Origin: an uncultured Lachnospiraceae bacterium
Lineage (GTDB): Bacteria; Bacillota; Clostridia; Lachnospirales; Lachnospiraceae
Length of the DNA: 64,000 bases
Reading direction: 5' to 3'
Assembly (NCBI GenBank): GCA_910584205.1
Contig: CAJUAA010000014.1
Coordinates: 18,633 to 82,632, forward strand
Made by a program: the position numbers and the translations under genes. Position 1 is the first letter of the stretch. Each line of letters opens with the position of its first letter. Under the pieces are notes generated by a model. It made no database searches, was not told the origin of the DNA, and saw nothing but the letters and a program-made list of their open reading frames with translations. Below are positions 23,846 through 34,027 of the stretch, piece by piece.

Positions 23846-25453
23846 ATGAACAAAACGTTTAATATAACGGCAGACTGCAAGCCCGGTTTGCACTATATGG
23901 TGGATCTTCACTCTCGATTGGAGCAGATCAGGGGGTATGTGGACAGAGGCGAATATCTGTCGATTAACCGCGCCCGTCAATACGGAAAGACGACGACGCT
24001 TCGCGCCCTGGACGAATACTTGAAAGATGCTTATTATGTAGTCGGTATGGACTTTCAGATGCAGATGAGCGATGCAAAATTCCGCAGTGAAAATGCATTT
24101 TCGGTTGCATTTGCAAAGGCCTTTGTCCGGATTTTGCAGAATCAGGGGGCGGCATTTCCGGAGGAAATGGAACAGGAACTGAATCGGCTGCAGAAGGCGA
24201 CGCAGGAAAACAGAGAAGATCTGGAGCTGGTGGAGCTTTTTCAGCATCTGAGCGATATCTGCCGGGAATCGGACCGGCCTCTGGTTCTTATTATAGACGA
24301 GGCCGATAGTGCGGCAAATCATCAGGTGTTCCTTGATTTTCTGGCACAGTTAAGGGGGTATTATATTGACAGGGACCGGTCGGCCACATTCCGGTCGGTG
24401 ATCCTGGCGGGCGTATATGATATTAGAAATCTGAAGAGAAAATTCCGGTCGGACGAAGATCATAGGAGAAACAGTCCATGGAATATTGCGGTGGAATTTA
24501 AAGTGGATATGAGCTTTTCCGCAGACGAAATTGCCGGGATGCTGGAAGAATATGAAAAAGATCATGCTACAGGAATGGACCCTGCAGAGATGGCGCGATT
24601 GATTTACGAGCATACGTCAGGATATCCGTTTCTGGTTTCAAAGCTCTGCAAACTGATGGATGAAGAGGTGGTAGGAAGCGAACGGTTTCCGGGAGTGGAG
24701 GATGCGTGGACCTGTGCCGGATTTCTGGAAGCGGAAAGAATGCTTCTTGGAGAGAAAAACACACTGTTTGAATCCATGGTGAATAAGCTGTATGATTTTC
24801 CGGAATTAAAGGATGTTGTTTATTCCATTTTGTTTATGGGAAAAGAGAGTCCTTACAATGCGCTGAACGAGGCAATCGGAACGGCGGAGATGTTCGGGTT
24901 TGTAAAGAACATAAACGGTGTAGTGGCCATTGCAAACCGGATTTTCGAGATGGTGTTTTACAATCTGTTTTTGACATCGGCGGAGAATCAGAATACGGAT
25001 ATTTATAAAGCGGCGATACAGGATAAAAATCAGTTCGTTTACGCCGGACATCTGAATGTGGAACGGTTGCTGGAACGTTTTGTGGTGCATTTTGATGAAC
25101 TGTATGGAGATCGTCCGGATTATTTTAAAGAAGAGGACGGAAGGCGTTATTTTCTGCTGTACCTCAGGCCGATCATCAACGGTACGGGAAATTATTATGT
25201 GGAATCCAGAACCCGAAACATGGAACGGACAGATGTAATTATTGATTATCGTGGAGAGCAGAGCATTATTGAACTGAAAATTTGGCGGGGGAACGCGTAT
25301 AACGAACGGGGAGAAAAACAGCTTGTGGAATATCTGGACCATTATCATCTGAAAAAGGGATATATGCTGAGTTTTAACTTCAATAAAAAGAAGGAAATAG
25401 GGGTCAGGCGTGTGGTTCTTGGGGATAAGGTACTGGTGGAAGCGGTGGTGTAG
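23846..25453 (+). CDS. AAA-like ATPase with C-terminal PD-(D/E)XK nuclease domain
   Basis: A 535-residue protein of the widespread AAA-ATPase_like/PDDEXK_9 type. A Walker A variant RARQYGKT is at residues 42-49 (Lys48) and a Walker B-like LIIDEADS near 150. The C-terminal part has IIDYRGEQ and IIELKIWRG, a PD-(D/E)XK nuclease signature. Members are abundant and multicopy in gut Clostridia and Bacteroidetes; their role is unproven and may be nuclease-based defence or mobile-element linked. The composition is intermediate between backbone and AT-rich neighbours. Confidence 0.8.
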   Translation: MNKTFNITADCKPGLHYMVDLHSRLEQIRGYVDRGEYLSINRARQYGKTTTLRALDEYLKDAYYVVGMDFQMQMSDAKFRSENAFSVAFAKAFVRILQNQGAAFPEEMEQELNRLQKATQENREDLELVELFQHLSDICRESDRPLVLIIDEADSAANHQVFLDFLAQLRGYYIDRDRSATFRSVILAGVYDIRNLKRKFRSDEDHRRNSPWNIAVEFKVDMSFSADEIAGMLEEYEKDHATGMDPAEMARLIYEHTSGYPFLVSKLCKLMDEEVVGSERFPGVEDAWTCAGFLEAERMLLGEKNTLFESMVNKLYDFPELKDVVYSILFMGKESPYNALNEAIGTAEMFGFVKNINGVVAIANRIFEMVFYNLFLTSAENQNTDIYKAAIQDKNQFVYAGHLNVERLLERFVVHFDELYGDRPDYFKEEDGRRYFLLYLRPIINGTGNYYVESRTRNMERTDVIIDYRGEQSIIELKIWRGNAYNERGEKQLVEYLDHYHLKKGYMLSFNFNKKKEIGVRRVVLGDKVLVEAVV

Positions 25454-25500
25454 GCTTTTGCTTTAAATCGATATAACGAATAAGTGCAGGTATAAAAAGT

Positions 25501-28428
25501 ATGAACAACCAAACAATCGAAAAAATAAGACAAGGACAAGAGACGGCCTTTATTAATCGGTCGGTTCTTTCAAATCTTGCGTATAAGCCACAATTTATCT
25601 CCAATAATTATCGGGAAGGGCGGAAAGTTTTATCTTCTATTGAGGATGAGCTTTTATCCTGCGAACAGTTTTCTATTAGTGTGGCGTTTATTACCATGAG
25701 CGGAATTACGCCGCTTTTGCAGACGCTGAAGGAGTTGGAAAACAAGGGGATACCGGGGCGTATTTTGACCACAGATTATCTGACTTTTAGTGAACCTAAG
25801 GCGTTGGACAAGCTGGCTCAGTTGAAAAATATAGAGCTTAAGATGTATTGTGCTAATGAGGCAGGAGAAGGGTTTCATACAAAAGGATATATTTTCAAGT
25901 CTGACGAAATTTACCGAATTATTGTGGGTAGCTCGAATATGACGCTTAGCGCATTGACGCGAAATAAAGAATGGAATACGAAAATTATTTCGACGGTTCA
26001 GGGTGAATATGCTCTGCAGATGGTTGGGGAATTTCAGCAGCTATGGGATTCTGAGTTTTCGAAAAATTACGAGGAATTTATCCGGAGCTATCGGACCACC
26101 TATGAGGTAGTTAAGAAACAAAAAGCCATTGCCAGACAAGAAAAAATTCCATCCGTAGAACAATATCGTTTGAAGCCCAATAAAATGCAGGTAGGATTTA
26201 TTGAAAGCCTGCAGAAGATTCGTCAGGCTGGGGAGCAGAGGGCACTTTTGATTTCGGCAACAGGCACAGGAAAAACCTATGCATCTGCTTTTGCATTGAG
26301 GGAAGCAGACCCTAAACGTGTCTTGTTTTTGGTACATAGAGAGCAGATTGCAAAACAGGCAATCGAAAGCTTTCGCCGGGTATTTGGAAGAACAAAAACC
26401 TTCGGACTGCTTTCTGGAAATTCCAAAAGGTACGATGAAGAGTATCTATTTGCCACCATGCAGATGATGGCGAAAGAGGAGACGCTTTCTAGATATCAAA
26501 AGACGGAGTTTGATGTCATTATTATTGACGAAGTACATCGGGCAGGCGCATCCAGCTATCAAAGAATCATGGGATATTTTGAACCGCAGTTTTGGCTTGG
26601 AATGACTGCAAGCCCGGAGAGAACGGATGGATTTGATATCTATCATTTGTTTGACCATAACATTGCTTACGAAATCCGGCTTCAACAGGCGTTAGAAGAA
26701 GATTTGTTATGTCCATTTCATTATTTTGGTATTACAGAGATGGAGGTTGATGGAGAGGTTTTTGATGATACCATAGGTATGAGAAATTTTTCCTATCTGA
26801 TCTGCGATGAGCGGGTGGAGTATATTCTGGAAAAAGCGAAGTATTATGGATATAGCGGAGATCGTGTAAAAGGTTTGATGTTTTGCAGCAGAAAAGAAGA
26901 GGCAAAAGAGCTGTCCAGAAAATTTAATGAAAAAGGTTATCAGACGGCATTTTTATGCGGAGAGCACTCTCAGGAAGAGCGAGAACGCTGTATAGAACGT
27001 TTGACATCCGACGATAGTACGGATTATTTAGATTATATTTTTACAATTGATATTTTTAATGAAGGGGTAGATATTCCGGAGATCAATCAGGTTATTATGC
27101 TTCGTCCGACAGAAAGTCCTGTTGTATTTATTCAACAGCTGGGGCGAGGATTGCGAAAGGCAGACGGGAAAAAATATGTAGTGATTCTGGATTTTATTGG
27201 CAACTACATGAATAATTTTATGATTCCGGTTGCATTGTCAGGAGATCGTTCTTACAATAAGGATAATATGCGTAAATATGTGTCTGGCGGGACAAAAATT
27301 ATACCGGGCAGTTCCAGCATTCATTTTGATGAAATCGCCAGAAAAAGAATCTATACTTCCATTGATTTGGCAAAAACCAATGATATGAAGCTGCTTCGGG
27401 ATTCTTACAAAAATTTGAAATATAAGCTGGGGAGAATTCCATCGATCCAGGATTTTGGAGAGCATGGCTCTATCGACGTTAATAAAATCTTCGAAAAATG
27501 TGGCTCTTATTATGCATTTTTGGTAAAATATGAGAAAGAATATTCCATCCGGCTGTCTCCGGATGAAGAACAGATGATCGAATATTTATCCAGAAAAGTG
27601 GTAAAAGGGAAACGCGTCCATGAGCTGGAGGTGTTGAGAGGGTTGATTCGTCAGCAGAACAGAATACTGAATTATTGGCGGGGAAGAATGAAGCAATTAT
27701 ATGAGATACAGCCCTCTGAAAAAGAAGAAGAGTCCGTTATTTTAAATTTGACCAATGAATTTCCCAAAGAAGAGGAAAAGAAAAAGTTTAAAAACTGTAT
27801 TTTTCTTCAAAAGGATGGATATGAAGAATATCGAATTGCGCCAGAGTTCCAGAAGTTATTGGCAAATCCGGAGTTTTTCCAGATGGTAGATGAGCTGTTA
27901 GACTATGGGATTTGTCAGTATGAGGAAAATTATGCCGACCGCTATAAAGAAACGAATTTCCAGTTGTATCAGAAATATACTTATGAGGATGTGTGCCGCC
28001 TTTTAAATTGGAAGAAAAATATGAATGCGCAGAATATCGGCGGTTATTTTTATGATATAGAGACAAAAACGCTGCCAGTCTTTATCAACTATGAAAAGGC
28101 AGAGGATGCGATTGCATATGAAGACCGTTTTGTTTCTTCCAGCGAGTTGATTGCATTGTCAAAACATCCAAGAAAGATTACTTCCAGTGATGCGGAACGA
28201 ATCTATAAAAAAGGAATTGAAAATGCAGATAATAAAATCTATCTGTTTGTCCGAAAGAACAAAGATGATAAAGAGGCAAAAGAATTTTATTTCTTAGGAG
28301 AGATTTTTGCGGTTGGCGAACCGTTTCCAATCCATATGGAGACAACCAATGACGATGCTTTTGAGATTACATACCATCTGGATGTGCCTGTACGGGAAGA
28401 TATTTATGACTATATCAGAGGAGAATAA
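25501..28428 (+). CDS. PLD-nuclease/SF2 helicase/DUF3427 protein
   Basis: A 975-residue protein with three parts. The N-terminal phospholipase D-type nuclease domain has the HTK motif (His126, Lys128) followed by GSSNMT. The SF2 helicase has Walker A ATGTGKT (Lys258), a DEVH box at 343-346 and motif VI QQLGRGLRK. The C-terminal region (about 560-975) is the DUF3427 type with LGRIPSIQDF and a distal DIETKTLPVFINYEKAED. This architecture suggests a DNA-translocating nuclease, likely in defence. The Nudix gene starts three bases after its stop. AT-rich. Confidence 0.85.
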   Translation: MNNQTIEKIRQGQETAFINRSVLSNLAYKPQFISNNYREGRKVLSSIEDELLSCEQFSISVAFITMSGITPLLQTLKELENKGIPGRILTTDYLTFSEPKALDKLAQLKNIELKMYCANEAGEGFHTKGYIFKSDEIYRIIVGSSNMTLSALTRNKEWNTKIISTVQGEYALQMVGEFQQLWDSEFSKNYEEFIRSYRTTYEVVKKQKAIARQEKIPSVEQYRLKPNKMQVGFIESLQKIRQAGEQRALLISATGTGKTYASAFALREADPKRVLFLVHREQIAKQAIESFRRVFGRTKTFGLLSGNSKRYDEEYLFATMQMMAKEETLSRYQKTEFDVIIIDEVHRAGASSYQRIMGYFEPQFWLGMTASPERTDGFDIYHLFDHNIAYEIRLQQALEEDLLCPFHYFGITEMEVDGEVFDDTIGMRNFSYLICDERVEYILEKAKYYGYSGDRVKGLMFCSRKEEAKELSRKFNEKGYQTAFLCGEHSQEERERCIERLTSDDSTDYLDYIFTIDIFNEGVDIPEINQVIMLRPTESPVVFIQQLGRGLRKADGKKYVVILDFIGNYMNNFMIPVALSGDRSYNKDNMRKYVSGGTKIIPGSSSIHFDEIARKRIYTSIDLAKTNDMKLLRDSYKNLKYKLGRIPSIQDFGEHGSIDVNKIFEKCGSYYAFLVKYEKEYSIRLSPDEEQMIEYLSRKVVKGKRVHELEVLRGLIRQQNRILNYWRGRMKQLYEIQPSEKEEESVILNLTNEFPKEEEKKKFKNCIFLQKDGYEEYRIAPEFQKLLANPEFFQMVDELLDYGICQYEENYADRYKETNFQLYQKYTYEDVCRLLNWKKNMNAQNIGGYFYDIETKTLPVFINYEKAEDAIAYEDRFVSSSELIALSKHPRKITSSDAERIYKKGIENADNKIYLFVRKNKDDKEAKEFYFLGEIFAVGEPFPIHMETTNDDAFEITYHLDVPVREDIYDYIRGE

Positions 28429-28431
28429 AAT

Positions 28432-28830
28432 ATGAAAACCATAGAAGTTGTCGCCGCCATTATCATCCACAACGACCAGATCTTTGCCACTCAGCGCGGG
28501 TACGGTGAGTTCAAGGACGGCTGGGAGTTTCCCGGAGGGAAGATGGAGCCGGGCGAGACGCCGCAGCAGGCGTTGGTGCGGGAGATCCGGGAAGAACTGG
28601 ACACCGAGATCGAGGTAGGAAGCCTGGTGGAGACTGTAGAATATGATTATCCGAACTTCCACCTGACCATGCACTGTTTTCTGTGTACGATCCGCTCCGG
28701 TGAGCTGGTGTTAAAAGAACATGAAGCGGCAAAGTGGCTGACCAGAGAGGAACTGGACAGTGTGGACTGGCTGCCGGCGGATGTGAAGGTTGTGGAGAAA
28801 TTAAAAGATACGATGGGGAAAACTTTATGA
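28432..28830 (+). CDS. MutT-type Nudix (8-oxo-dGTP-like) hydrolase
   Basis: A 132-residue Nudix hydrolase. The box runs GGKMEPGETPQQALVREIRE then EL, matching GX5EX7REUXEE, so it should be active on nucleoside triphosphates. MutT relatives remove oxidised dGTP, but here it sits between a helicase-nuclease and a GmrSD-type nuclease, each within a few bases. It is much more GC-rich than both neighbours, so it joined the cluster separately. It overlaps the next gene by ATGA. Confidence 0.9.
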   Translation: MKTIEVVAAIIIHNDQIFATQRGYGEFKDGWEFPGGKMEPGETPQQALVREIREELDTEIEVGSLVETVEYDYPNFHLTMHCFLCTIRSGELVLKEHEAAKWLTREELDSVDWLPADVKVVEKLKDTMGKTL

Positions 28831-30599
28831 AGACAAATGACAGATCAATCGTAGAATTAATGAAAGAAATACATGAAGGTAAAATTCAGCTTCCGGATTT
28901 TCAGAGAGGATGGGTGTGGGACGACTATCGAATTCGGGCATTAATCGCCAGCATTTCCAACAGTTATCCGGTAGGAGCGGCTATGTTTCTGGAATATGGG
29001 AATCAAAATATCCGTTTCAAATATCGGACTATTCAGGGAGTAGATGTACAGAATGTTGTTCCTTCCGAACTGATTCTGGATGGCCAGCAGAGACTGACTT
29101 CCATTTATGGTGCGATGTATTGCGATGCTCCCGTACATACGAGAACTGATAAGGGAAAAAAGACAGACAGATATTATTATCTGGATATTCGAAAATGTCT
29201 GGATGAGAATGCCGATCGAATGGATGCGGTTGTTTCTGTTCCGCCCAATCGGATTGTCACATCGGATTTCGGGCGAAAAATAGAACTGGATCTGTCTACT
29301 CCGGACAAGGAATATGAAAACCATATGTATCCGCTTAATATCATACTGGACTTTGCAAAAGCACAAACATGGCAGCAGGGATATTTACAATATCATCAAT
29401 TGAATCCGCAGGTGTTTGCAGAGTTTACAAAATTTGGCTCTCAAATTACAATGCCGATTATGCAGTATACAATGCCTGTTATTTTACTGGATAAAGAGAC
29501 GCCAAAAGAAGCAGTATGTCAGGTGTTTGAAAATGTGAATACTGGAGGTGTGTCTCTGACGGTATTTGAACTGGTAACGGCAGTTTTTGCCATGGATGAT
29601 TTTGAACTCCGCAAAGACTGGGAAAATCGGAAGCAGATATATTTTCAGGGAGATATTTTGGCCATTATTGATGCAACAGATTTTCTTGCGGCATGTACAT
29701 TGTTATCTTCCTACAAAAAGGGAAAAACGGTCAGCTGCAAAAAGAAAGATGTATTGAATCTTACGTTAGAAGAATATCAGAACTATGCAGATTGTCTGTC
29801 AGACGGATTTGTAGAGGCGGAGAAGATTCTGAATGAAGAGAGAATCTTTGCCAGCCGAGATCTTCCATATACAACACAGCTGATTCCTCTGGCTGTGCTG
29901 TGTACACTGCTTCAGGATGGCGGAAGGATTCGGACTACAAACGTGAAAAACAAAATAAAACAATGGTACTGGTGCGGGGTATTTGGAGAAATGTACGGTA
30001 GCGCCAATGAAACACGATATGTCTCAGATGTCGTTGGTGTTATGGAATGGATATCCGATGAATCTAGGATGCCAAAGACCGTTCAGGAAGCATATTTTAA
30101 CCCTATGCGTCTTTTGAGCCTGCAGTCCCGGTTAAGTGCAGCTTATAAAGGAATTATGGCTTTGATTTTGAAAAATAAGAGCAGAGATTTTATCAGCGGA
30201 AGAGAGATGGATTTTACCGTTTATAAATCAGATGCAGTGGATATCCATCATGTGTTTCCTAAAGATTATTGCGTGAAAGTTGGTTATCCCAGAAGTAAAT
30301 GGAATTCAATCATGAATAAAACACCCCTTTCCTATAGAACCAATCGGGAAATTGGAGGAGTCGCTCCCAGTAAATATTTGTCTAAAATAGAGAAAAAGGG
30401 GCAGGTTACAGAGCAGGTGCTTGACTCTTATCTTGAATCACATTGGCTGGATATAGCAGATTGCCGTCAGGATAATTTTGACGAATTTATTGTAAAGCGT
30501 GCATCAAAGCTTTTGGATGCAATTGAATCTGTAATGGGAAAACCTGTTTCAGGAAGAGACAGCGAAGAAGTGATTCTCAGTTTTGGAAAAGGATTATAA
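28827..30599 (+). CDS. DUF262/DUF1524 (GmrSD-type) restriction nuclease
   Basis: A 590-residue single-chain protein joining DUF262 (ParB/sulfiredoxin-like NTPase; LPDFQRGWVW near residue 22 and DGQQR at 85-89) to a DUF1524 HNH nuclease (DIHHVFPKD at 472-480, with Asn at 491 or later). This is the layout of GmrSD-type type IV restriction enzymes and SspE, which restrict phages with modified DNA. It is coupled to the Nudix gene by an ATGA overlap; the frame upstream of 28827 lies inside that gene. It is AT-rich like the helicase gene. Confidence 0.85.
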   Translation: MKTNDRSIVELMKEIHEGKIQLPDFQRGWVWDDYRIRALIASISNSYPVGAAMFLEYGNQNIRFKYRTIQGVDVQNVVPSELILDGQQRLTSIYGAMYCDAPVHTRTDKGKKTDRYYYLDIRKCLDENADRMDAVVSVPPNRIVTSDFGRKIELDLSTPDKEYENHMYPLNIILDFAKAQTWQQGYLQYHQLNPQVFAEFTKFGSQITMPIMQYTMPVILLDKETPKEAVCQVFENVNTGGVSLTVFELVTAVFAMDDFELRKDWENRKQIYFQGDILAIIDATDFLAACTLLSSYKKGKTVSCKKKDVLNLTLEEYQNYADCLSDGFVEAEKILNEERIFASRDLPYTTQLIPLAVLCTLLQDGGRIRTTNVKNKIKQWYWCGVFGEMYGSANETRYVSDVVGVMEWISDESRMPKTVQEAYFNPMRLLSLQSRLSAAYKGIMALILKNKSRDFISGREMDFTVYKSDAVDIHHVFPKDYCVKVGYPRSKWNSIMNKTPLSYRTNREIGGVAPSKYLSKIEKKGQVTEQVLDSYLESHWLDIADCRQDNFDEFIVKRASKLLDAIESVMGKPVSGRDSEEVILSFGKGL

Positions 30600-30603
30600 A
30601 AAT

Positions 30604-30942
30604 ATGAAAACCAGAAAACAGGCGATCACCTACTGCCTTACCTTCCCTTACACCTATGAGGATTATCCTTTCCATGATTCCAACTGGACCTGCATGCGGA
30701 TTCGGACCACCAACCGGATCTTTGCATGGATTTTTGAGCGGGAGGAGCATATCTGGGTCAACGTGAAGTGCGATCCCCAGTGGCGGGATATGTGGAGGCA
30801 GGCGTATAAGTCGGTGCTCCCTGCGTACCACATGAATAAGAAGCACTGGAATTCCCTGATTCTGGACGGGACCATACCGGAGGACGATATCAGAAGGATG
30901 ATCGCGGAGAGCTACGATCTGTGCGCGAAGAAGCAGATATGA
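30604..30942 (+). CDS. MmcQ/YjbR-family DNA-binding protein
   Basis: A 112-residue YjbR/MmcQ protein, the small CyaY-like-fold family with conserved HDSNWTCMRIR, WVNVKCDP and YHMNKKHWNSLILDG segments. The function of the family is poorly known; a DNA-binding role has been proposed. The ATG at 30604 is five bases past the GmrSD stop, and its own stop overlaps sngA (ATGA). It thus bridges two defence operons in one message. Confidence 0.85.
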   Translation: MKTRKQAITYCLTFPYTYEDYPFHDSNWTCMRIRTTNRIFAWIFEREEHIWVNVKCDPQWRDMWRQAYKSVLPAYHMNKKHWNSLILDGTIPEDDIRRMIAESYDLCAKKQI

Positions 30943-32693
30943 AAAAAGGGGAAAAGAATCAGAAAAAGGATTCCATGAACCTGCAGAAGATGTATGAGCA
31001 GAGGCTGACGCCGCAGCGGAAGGTGGAGGCATTTCGCAGGTACGTGATCAAATTAAAGCAGCAGCGGAATTTTGGGCGGGATTTGAGTTATTATGAATAT
31101 GTGCAGGCGGATATTCGTCTGTTTCGGGAAGAGGCCCTGTATATGAAGGGGCTGGATGCGGACTGTGACACGCATGTGCGCCTGGACCGGGAGATTCGCT
31201 GTCTGGAGGAGATGAGCGACGAACAGATCCTCTGTTATTATACGCTGGTCAAAAGCTTTCAGGCGGATGTGGTCGAACGGGCGGATCGATTCTATGCCGG
31301 ATATTATTTTCTGGAACTGGCCAATCTGATCTATCAGGACACGCCAAAAGAAGCATACGAGGCCATGTGTTCCTTCTGGGACGCTCTGGAAGCGGGGATG
31401 AACGGGAAGTTCAGTGAAGAATGCAGAGAGTATTTCTGTACCGTCTGCCGTCTTTTCATGCTGGCGTTTCCGGAACTGATGCCGGACATCGTCGGGCGTC
31501 TGGAGGAACGGACCGACAGAGACTGGAGCGGCCGGGCGTATGAGGCTGTGGAGAAGGGTGCATATGAAGCGGCGGGTATGTTTGTCGTGCAGAACGCCCG
31601 GGGGCTGAAGGAGGTCGAACGGCATCCGGAAAAGGACTATGCCGTTCATGCGTGGAAGGCGCTTCCGTATGTGTTCCGCATGCTGGAGCGGGATCTGAAG
31701 GCTTACGATTTCCGCCATATGATTCTGAATGGTTTTTACGCATCCGCATATATGGGGGAGTATCCGGTGATGTGCGGCGGGAAAAGGGAGAGGAAGACCG
31801 TGCAGGTGTCCCGATATATGTATTATGAATACCAGGATTTTTCCGATTACTGGAAATGCTGGTATTATGTGCTGCGGGAAAGCGTGCAGGATCTGCTGTG
31901 CGTCATCTATCAGTATACGGAAAGCAGGATGCGGCGGCATTTTAAGGCGGCTCCCAGAAAGGGATCTGCGCACCGGATCATTTGCAAGTCTTATGCGGCC
32001 GGTGCAGATCATCCGCAGGATGTGGCGAAGATCAAGGAGCTGCTGCAGGATGAACAGTTTCTTCAGTCCATCGAGGACGGGGTGCTGGCTTATCTGACGG
32101 AGGAAGGAATCTCTCTGCCAAAGCGGGAGCGCCGCGCTGGGAAAAAGGCAGAAACGACGGCACAGGAGCTGGATTATGAAGAGATTCGCGGGACCGCGGT
32201 GATCGACCGGGAAAAGCTGAAGCAGGCGAGGGCGGACGCGGAGCAGGTGCTGGGGATGCTGAGCCAGGGAGAGATCGCATATGAGGAGCCCGTGTCAGGG
32301 CGGAAGTCCGGATCGTTCCGAATCGGGGATATGCAGAAACGGGAAACCGGTACAGCCTGCCAGCCTGCCGGAGCGCCAAAAGAGGAAACCAGTACAGCCC
32401 GCCGAAAAGACGGCGGACACAGGAAGCAGGAAAGCGCAGAGACTCCGAATATTACGGCTCCTTTCACGTCCGCCGAGAAGCAGTACCTCCGCCTGCTCCG
32501 CGCCGGCGACCGGGCAGCGGCGGAGGAATTCCTTCGTACGATGCAGATGCCGGAGGCGGTCATGATGAAACGCATCAATGACAAGGCGCTGGAGTGTTTG
32601 GGGGATGTTCTGCTGGAAAAGGAAGCGGGCAGGCTTTGCATACTGACAGATTATGAAGAAGAAACGGACAGGATACTGGAAGAGGGATCGTGA
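30939..32693 (+). CDS. sngA: Shango SngA-like TerB-domain protein
   Basis: A 584-residue protein with a TerB-N-type helical region (about 15-330), a low-complexity linker (about 440-510) and a TerB-C-type end with INDKALECLGDVLLE followed by DYEEETDRIL. With the DUF2791 ATPase and the SF2 helicase that follow, it matches Shango, a three-gene anti-phage system of TerB protein, ATPase and helicase. Its role in sensing is unknown. Start ATG 30939 overlaps the YjbR stop; composition is backbone-like. Confidence 0.75.
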   Translation: MKKGEKNQKKDSMNLQKMYEQRLTPQRKVEAFRRYVIKLKQQRNFGRDLSYYEYVQADIRLFREEALYMKGLDADCDTHVRLDREIRCLEEMSDEQILCYYTLVKSFQADVVERADRFYAGYYFLELANLIYQDTPKEAYEAMCSFWDALEAGMNGKFSEECREYFCTVCRLFMLAFPELMPDIVGRLEERTDRDWSGRAYEAVEKGAYEAAGMFVVQNARGLKEVERHPEKDYAVHAWKALPYVFRMLERDLKAYDFRHMILNGFYASAYMGEYPVMCGGKRERKTVQVSRYMYYEYQDFSDYWKCWYYVLRESVQDLLCVIYQYTESRMRRHFKAAPRKGSAHRIICKSYAAGADHPQDVAKIKELLQDEQFLQSIEDGVLAYLTEEGISLPKRERRAGKKAETTAQELDYEEIRGTAVIDREKLKQARADAEQVLGMLSQGEIAYEEPVSGRKSGSFRIGDMQKRETGTACQPAGAPKEETSTARRKDGGHRKQESAETPNITAPFTSAEKQYLRLLRAGDRAAAEEFLRTMQMPEAVMMKRINDKALECLGDVLLEKEAGRLCILTDYEEETDRILEEGS

Positions 32694-34027
32694 TGGAACA
32701 GAGGGTAAATAAAAGAATCGCGAAAACCATCCTTCATGCGCTGGCAGGAGGAATGGTGCCGGACAACGGGCTGCAGTATATCGCGGTGGGGCGCAGGGAC
32801 GAGGTGGCGGCCATCGTCCACGATATGGAGCAGGTGGCGGAAGGGTATTCCACCTTCCGGCTGCTGGAGGGTGCCTACGGAACCGGAAAGAGCTTTATGG
32901 CGAAGCTCATTAAAAATGAAGCGCTGCTCCGGGGATTCGTGGTCATGGAATGCGAACTGGCGCCGGAGCGGAAGCTGTGCGGCACGAAGCGGGAAGGACT
33001 GGAGACGTACCGGTGCCTGATGTCCCGCATGAGCACCAGAACCTGTCCGTCGGGCGGCGCGCTGGAGGAGGTGCTGGATACGTACCTCTACGACGCCCGG
33101 GAGCGCGCCCGGGAAAAGGGGTGTGCGGAAGACGGCGATATCCTGGAAGACATTCTGAAGTCCGCTCAGCCGCTTCGGAGGAAGATCGAGGCGCTGCCCC
33201 ATGGATATGATTTTTACGAGGTGCTGCTTCAGTACATCCGCGGTTATGTTCTGAAGGAGCCGGAGCGGAAGAACCACGCGCTTCGCTGGATGCGCGGAGA
33301 ATACCGGAACCGCACGGAAGCGAAAAAGGCGCTGGGGGTCAATGCGGTCGTGGGCGACGGGGACTGGTTTTCCTATCTGAAGATCTGGGCGCTGTTGGTC
33401 AGGGAGATCGGCTGCACCGGCGTCTATTTGCTGCTGGACGAGCTGACTCAGATCACGAGAAATATTGTGCACGCCGTTACAAGGGAGCACAATTTCGAAC
33501 GGCTGCTCTCCATCTACAACGACTGTTATGGAAATGAGGCCCGGTACATGGGGATCATCCTGTGCGGGATTCCGTCGTCGATCCATGACCGGAAGCGTGG
33601 GATCTTCTCCTACGAGGCGCTGAAAAGCCGTCTGTCCAATTCGGCTCTGCAGGGCGACGAGATCTACCGGGCACCGATCATCCGCCTGTCCATACTGACG
33701 CCGGAGGAATTTGTGACGCTGCTGGAACGGCTGGAGCAGATGCATGCGCTTCTCCACGACCGGGAGGAGTATTTCTCCGAGGAGGAGCGGATCCGGTTTG
33801 TGGACTACGAGTACCGGCGGATCGCGGCGGCCAGCCATCTGACGCCCCGGGAATTTATCCGGGATTTTCTGACGATTCTGGATCTGAAAAGCGACGTGCG
33901 CACGGAAGACCGGATGGGGGACTTCCTGAGCGGACAGAAGGGGATCCGCATGAGCAGCTCCATGATCGGCTCGGACGACATGGAAGCGCCCGCGGGCGGC
34001 GGAAAATACGAAGGATTTACCCTATGA
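32693..34027 (+). CDS. sngB: Shango SngB-like BrxC/D-type ATPase (DUF2791)
   Basis: A 444-residue P-loop ATPase of the DUF2791/BrxD class. Walker A GAYGTGKS has its Lys at residue 66, and a Walker B-type LLLDELTQ at about 246-253. The C-terminal HLTPREFIRDFL helix is typical. BrxD-type ATPases accompany Lhr-like helicases in BREX type 2, and the same pair forms Shango with a TerB protein. The stop/start TGATG couples it to sngA; the GTG at 32690 is an alternative start one codon earlier. It overlaps sngC by ATGA. Confidence 0.8.
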   Translation: MEQRVNKRIAKTILHALAGGMVPDNGLQYIAVGRRDEVAAIVHDMEQVAEGYSTFRLLEGAYGTGKSFMAKLIKNEALLRGFVVMECELAPERKLCGTKREGLETYRCLMSRMSTRTCPSGGALEEVLDTYLYDARERAREKGCAEDGDILEDILKSAQPLRRKIEALPHGYDFYEVLLQYIRGYVLKEPERKNHALRWMRGEYRNRTEAKKALGVNAVVGDGDWFSYLKIWALLVREIGCTGVYLLLDELTQITRNIVHAVTREHNFERLLSIYNDCYGNEARYMGIILCGIPSSIHDRKRGIFSYEALKSRLSNSALQGDEIYRAPIIRLSILTPEEFVTLLERLEQMHALLHDREEYFSEEERIRFVDYEYRRIAAASHLTPREFIRDFLTILDLKSDVRTEDRMGDFLSGQKGIRMSSSMIGSDDMEAPAGGGKYEGFTL

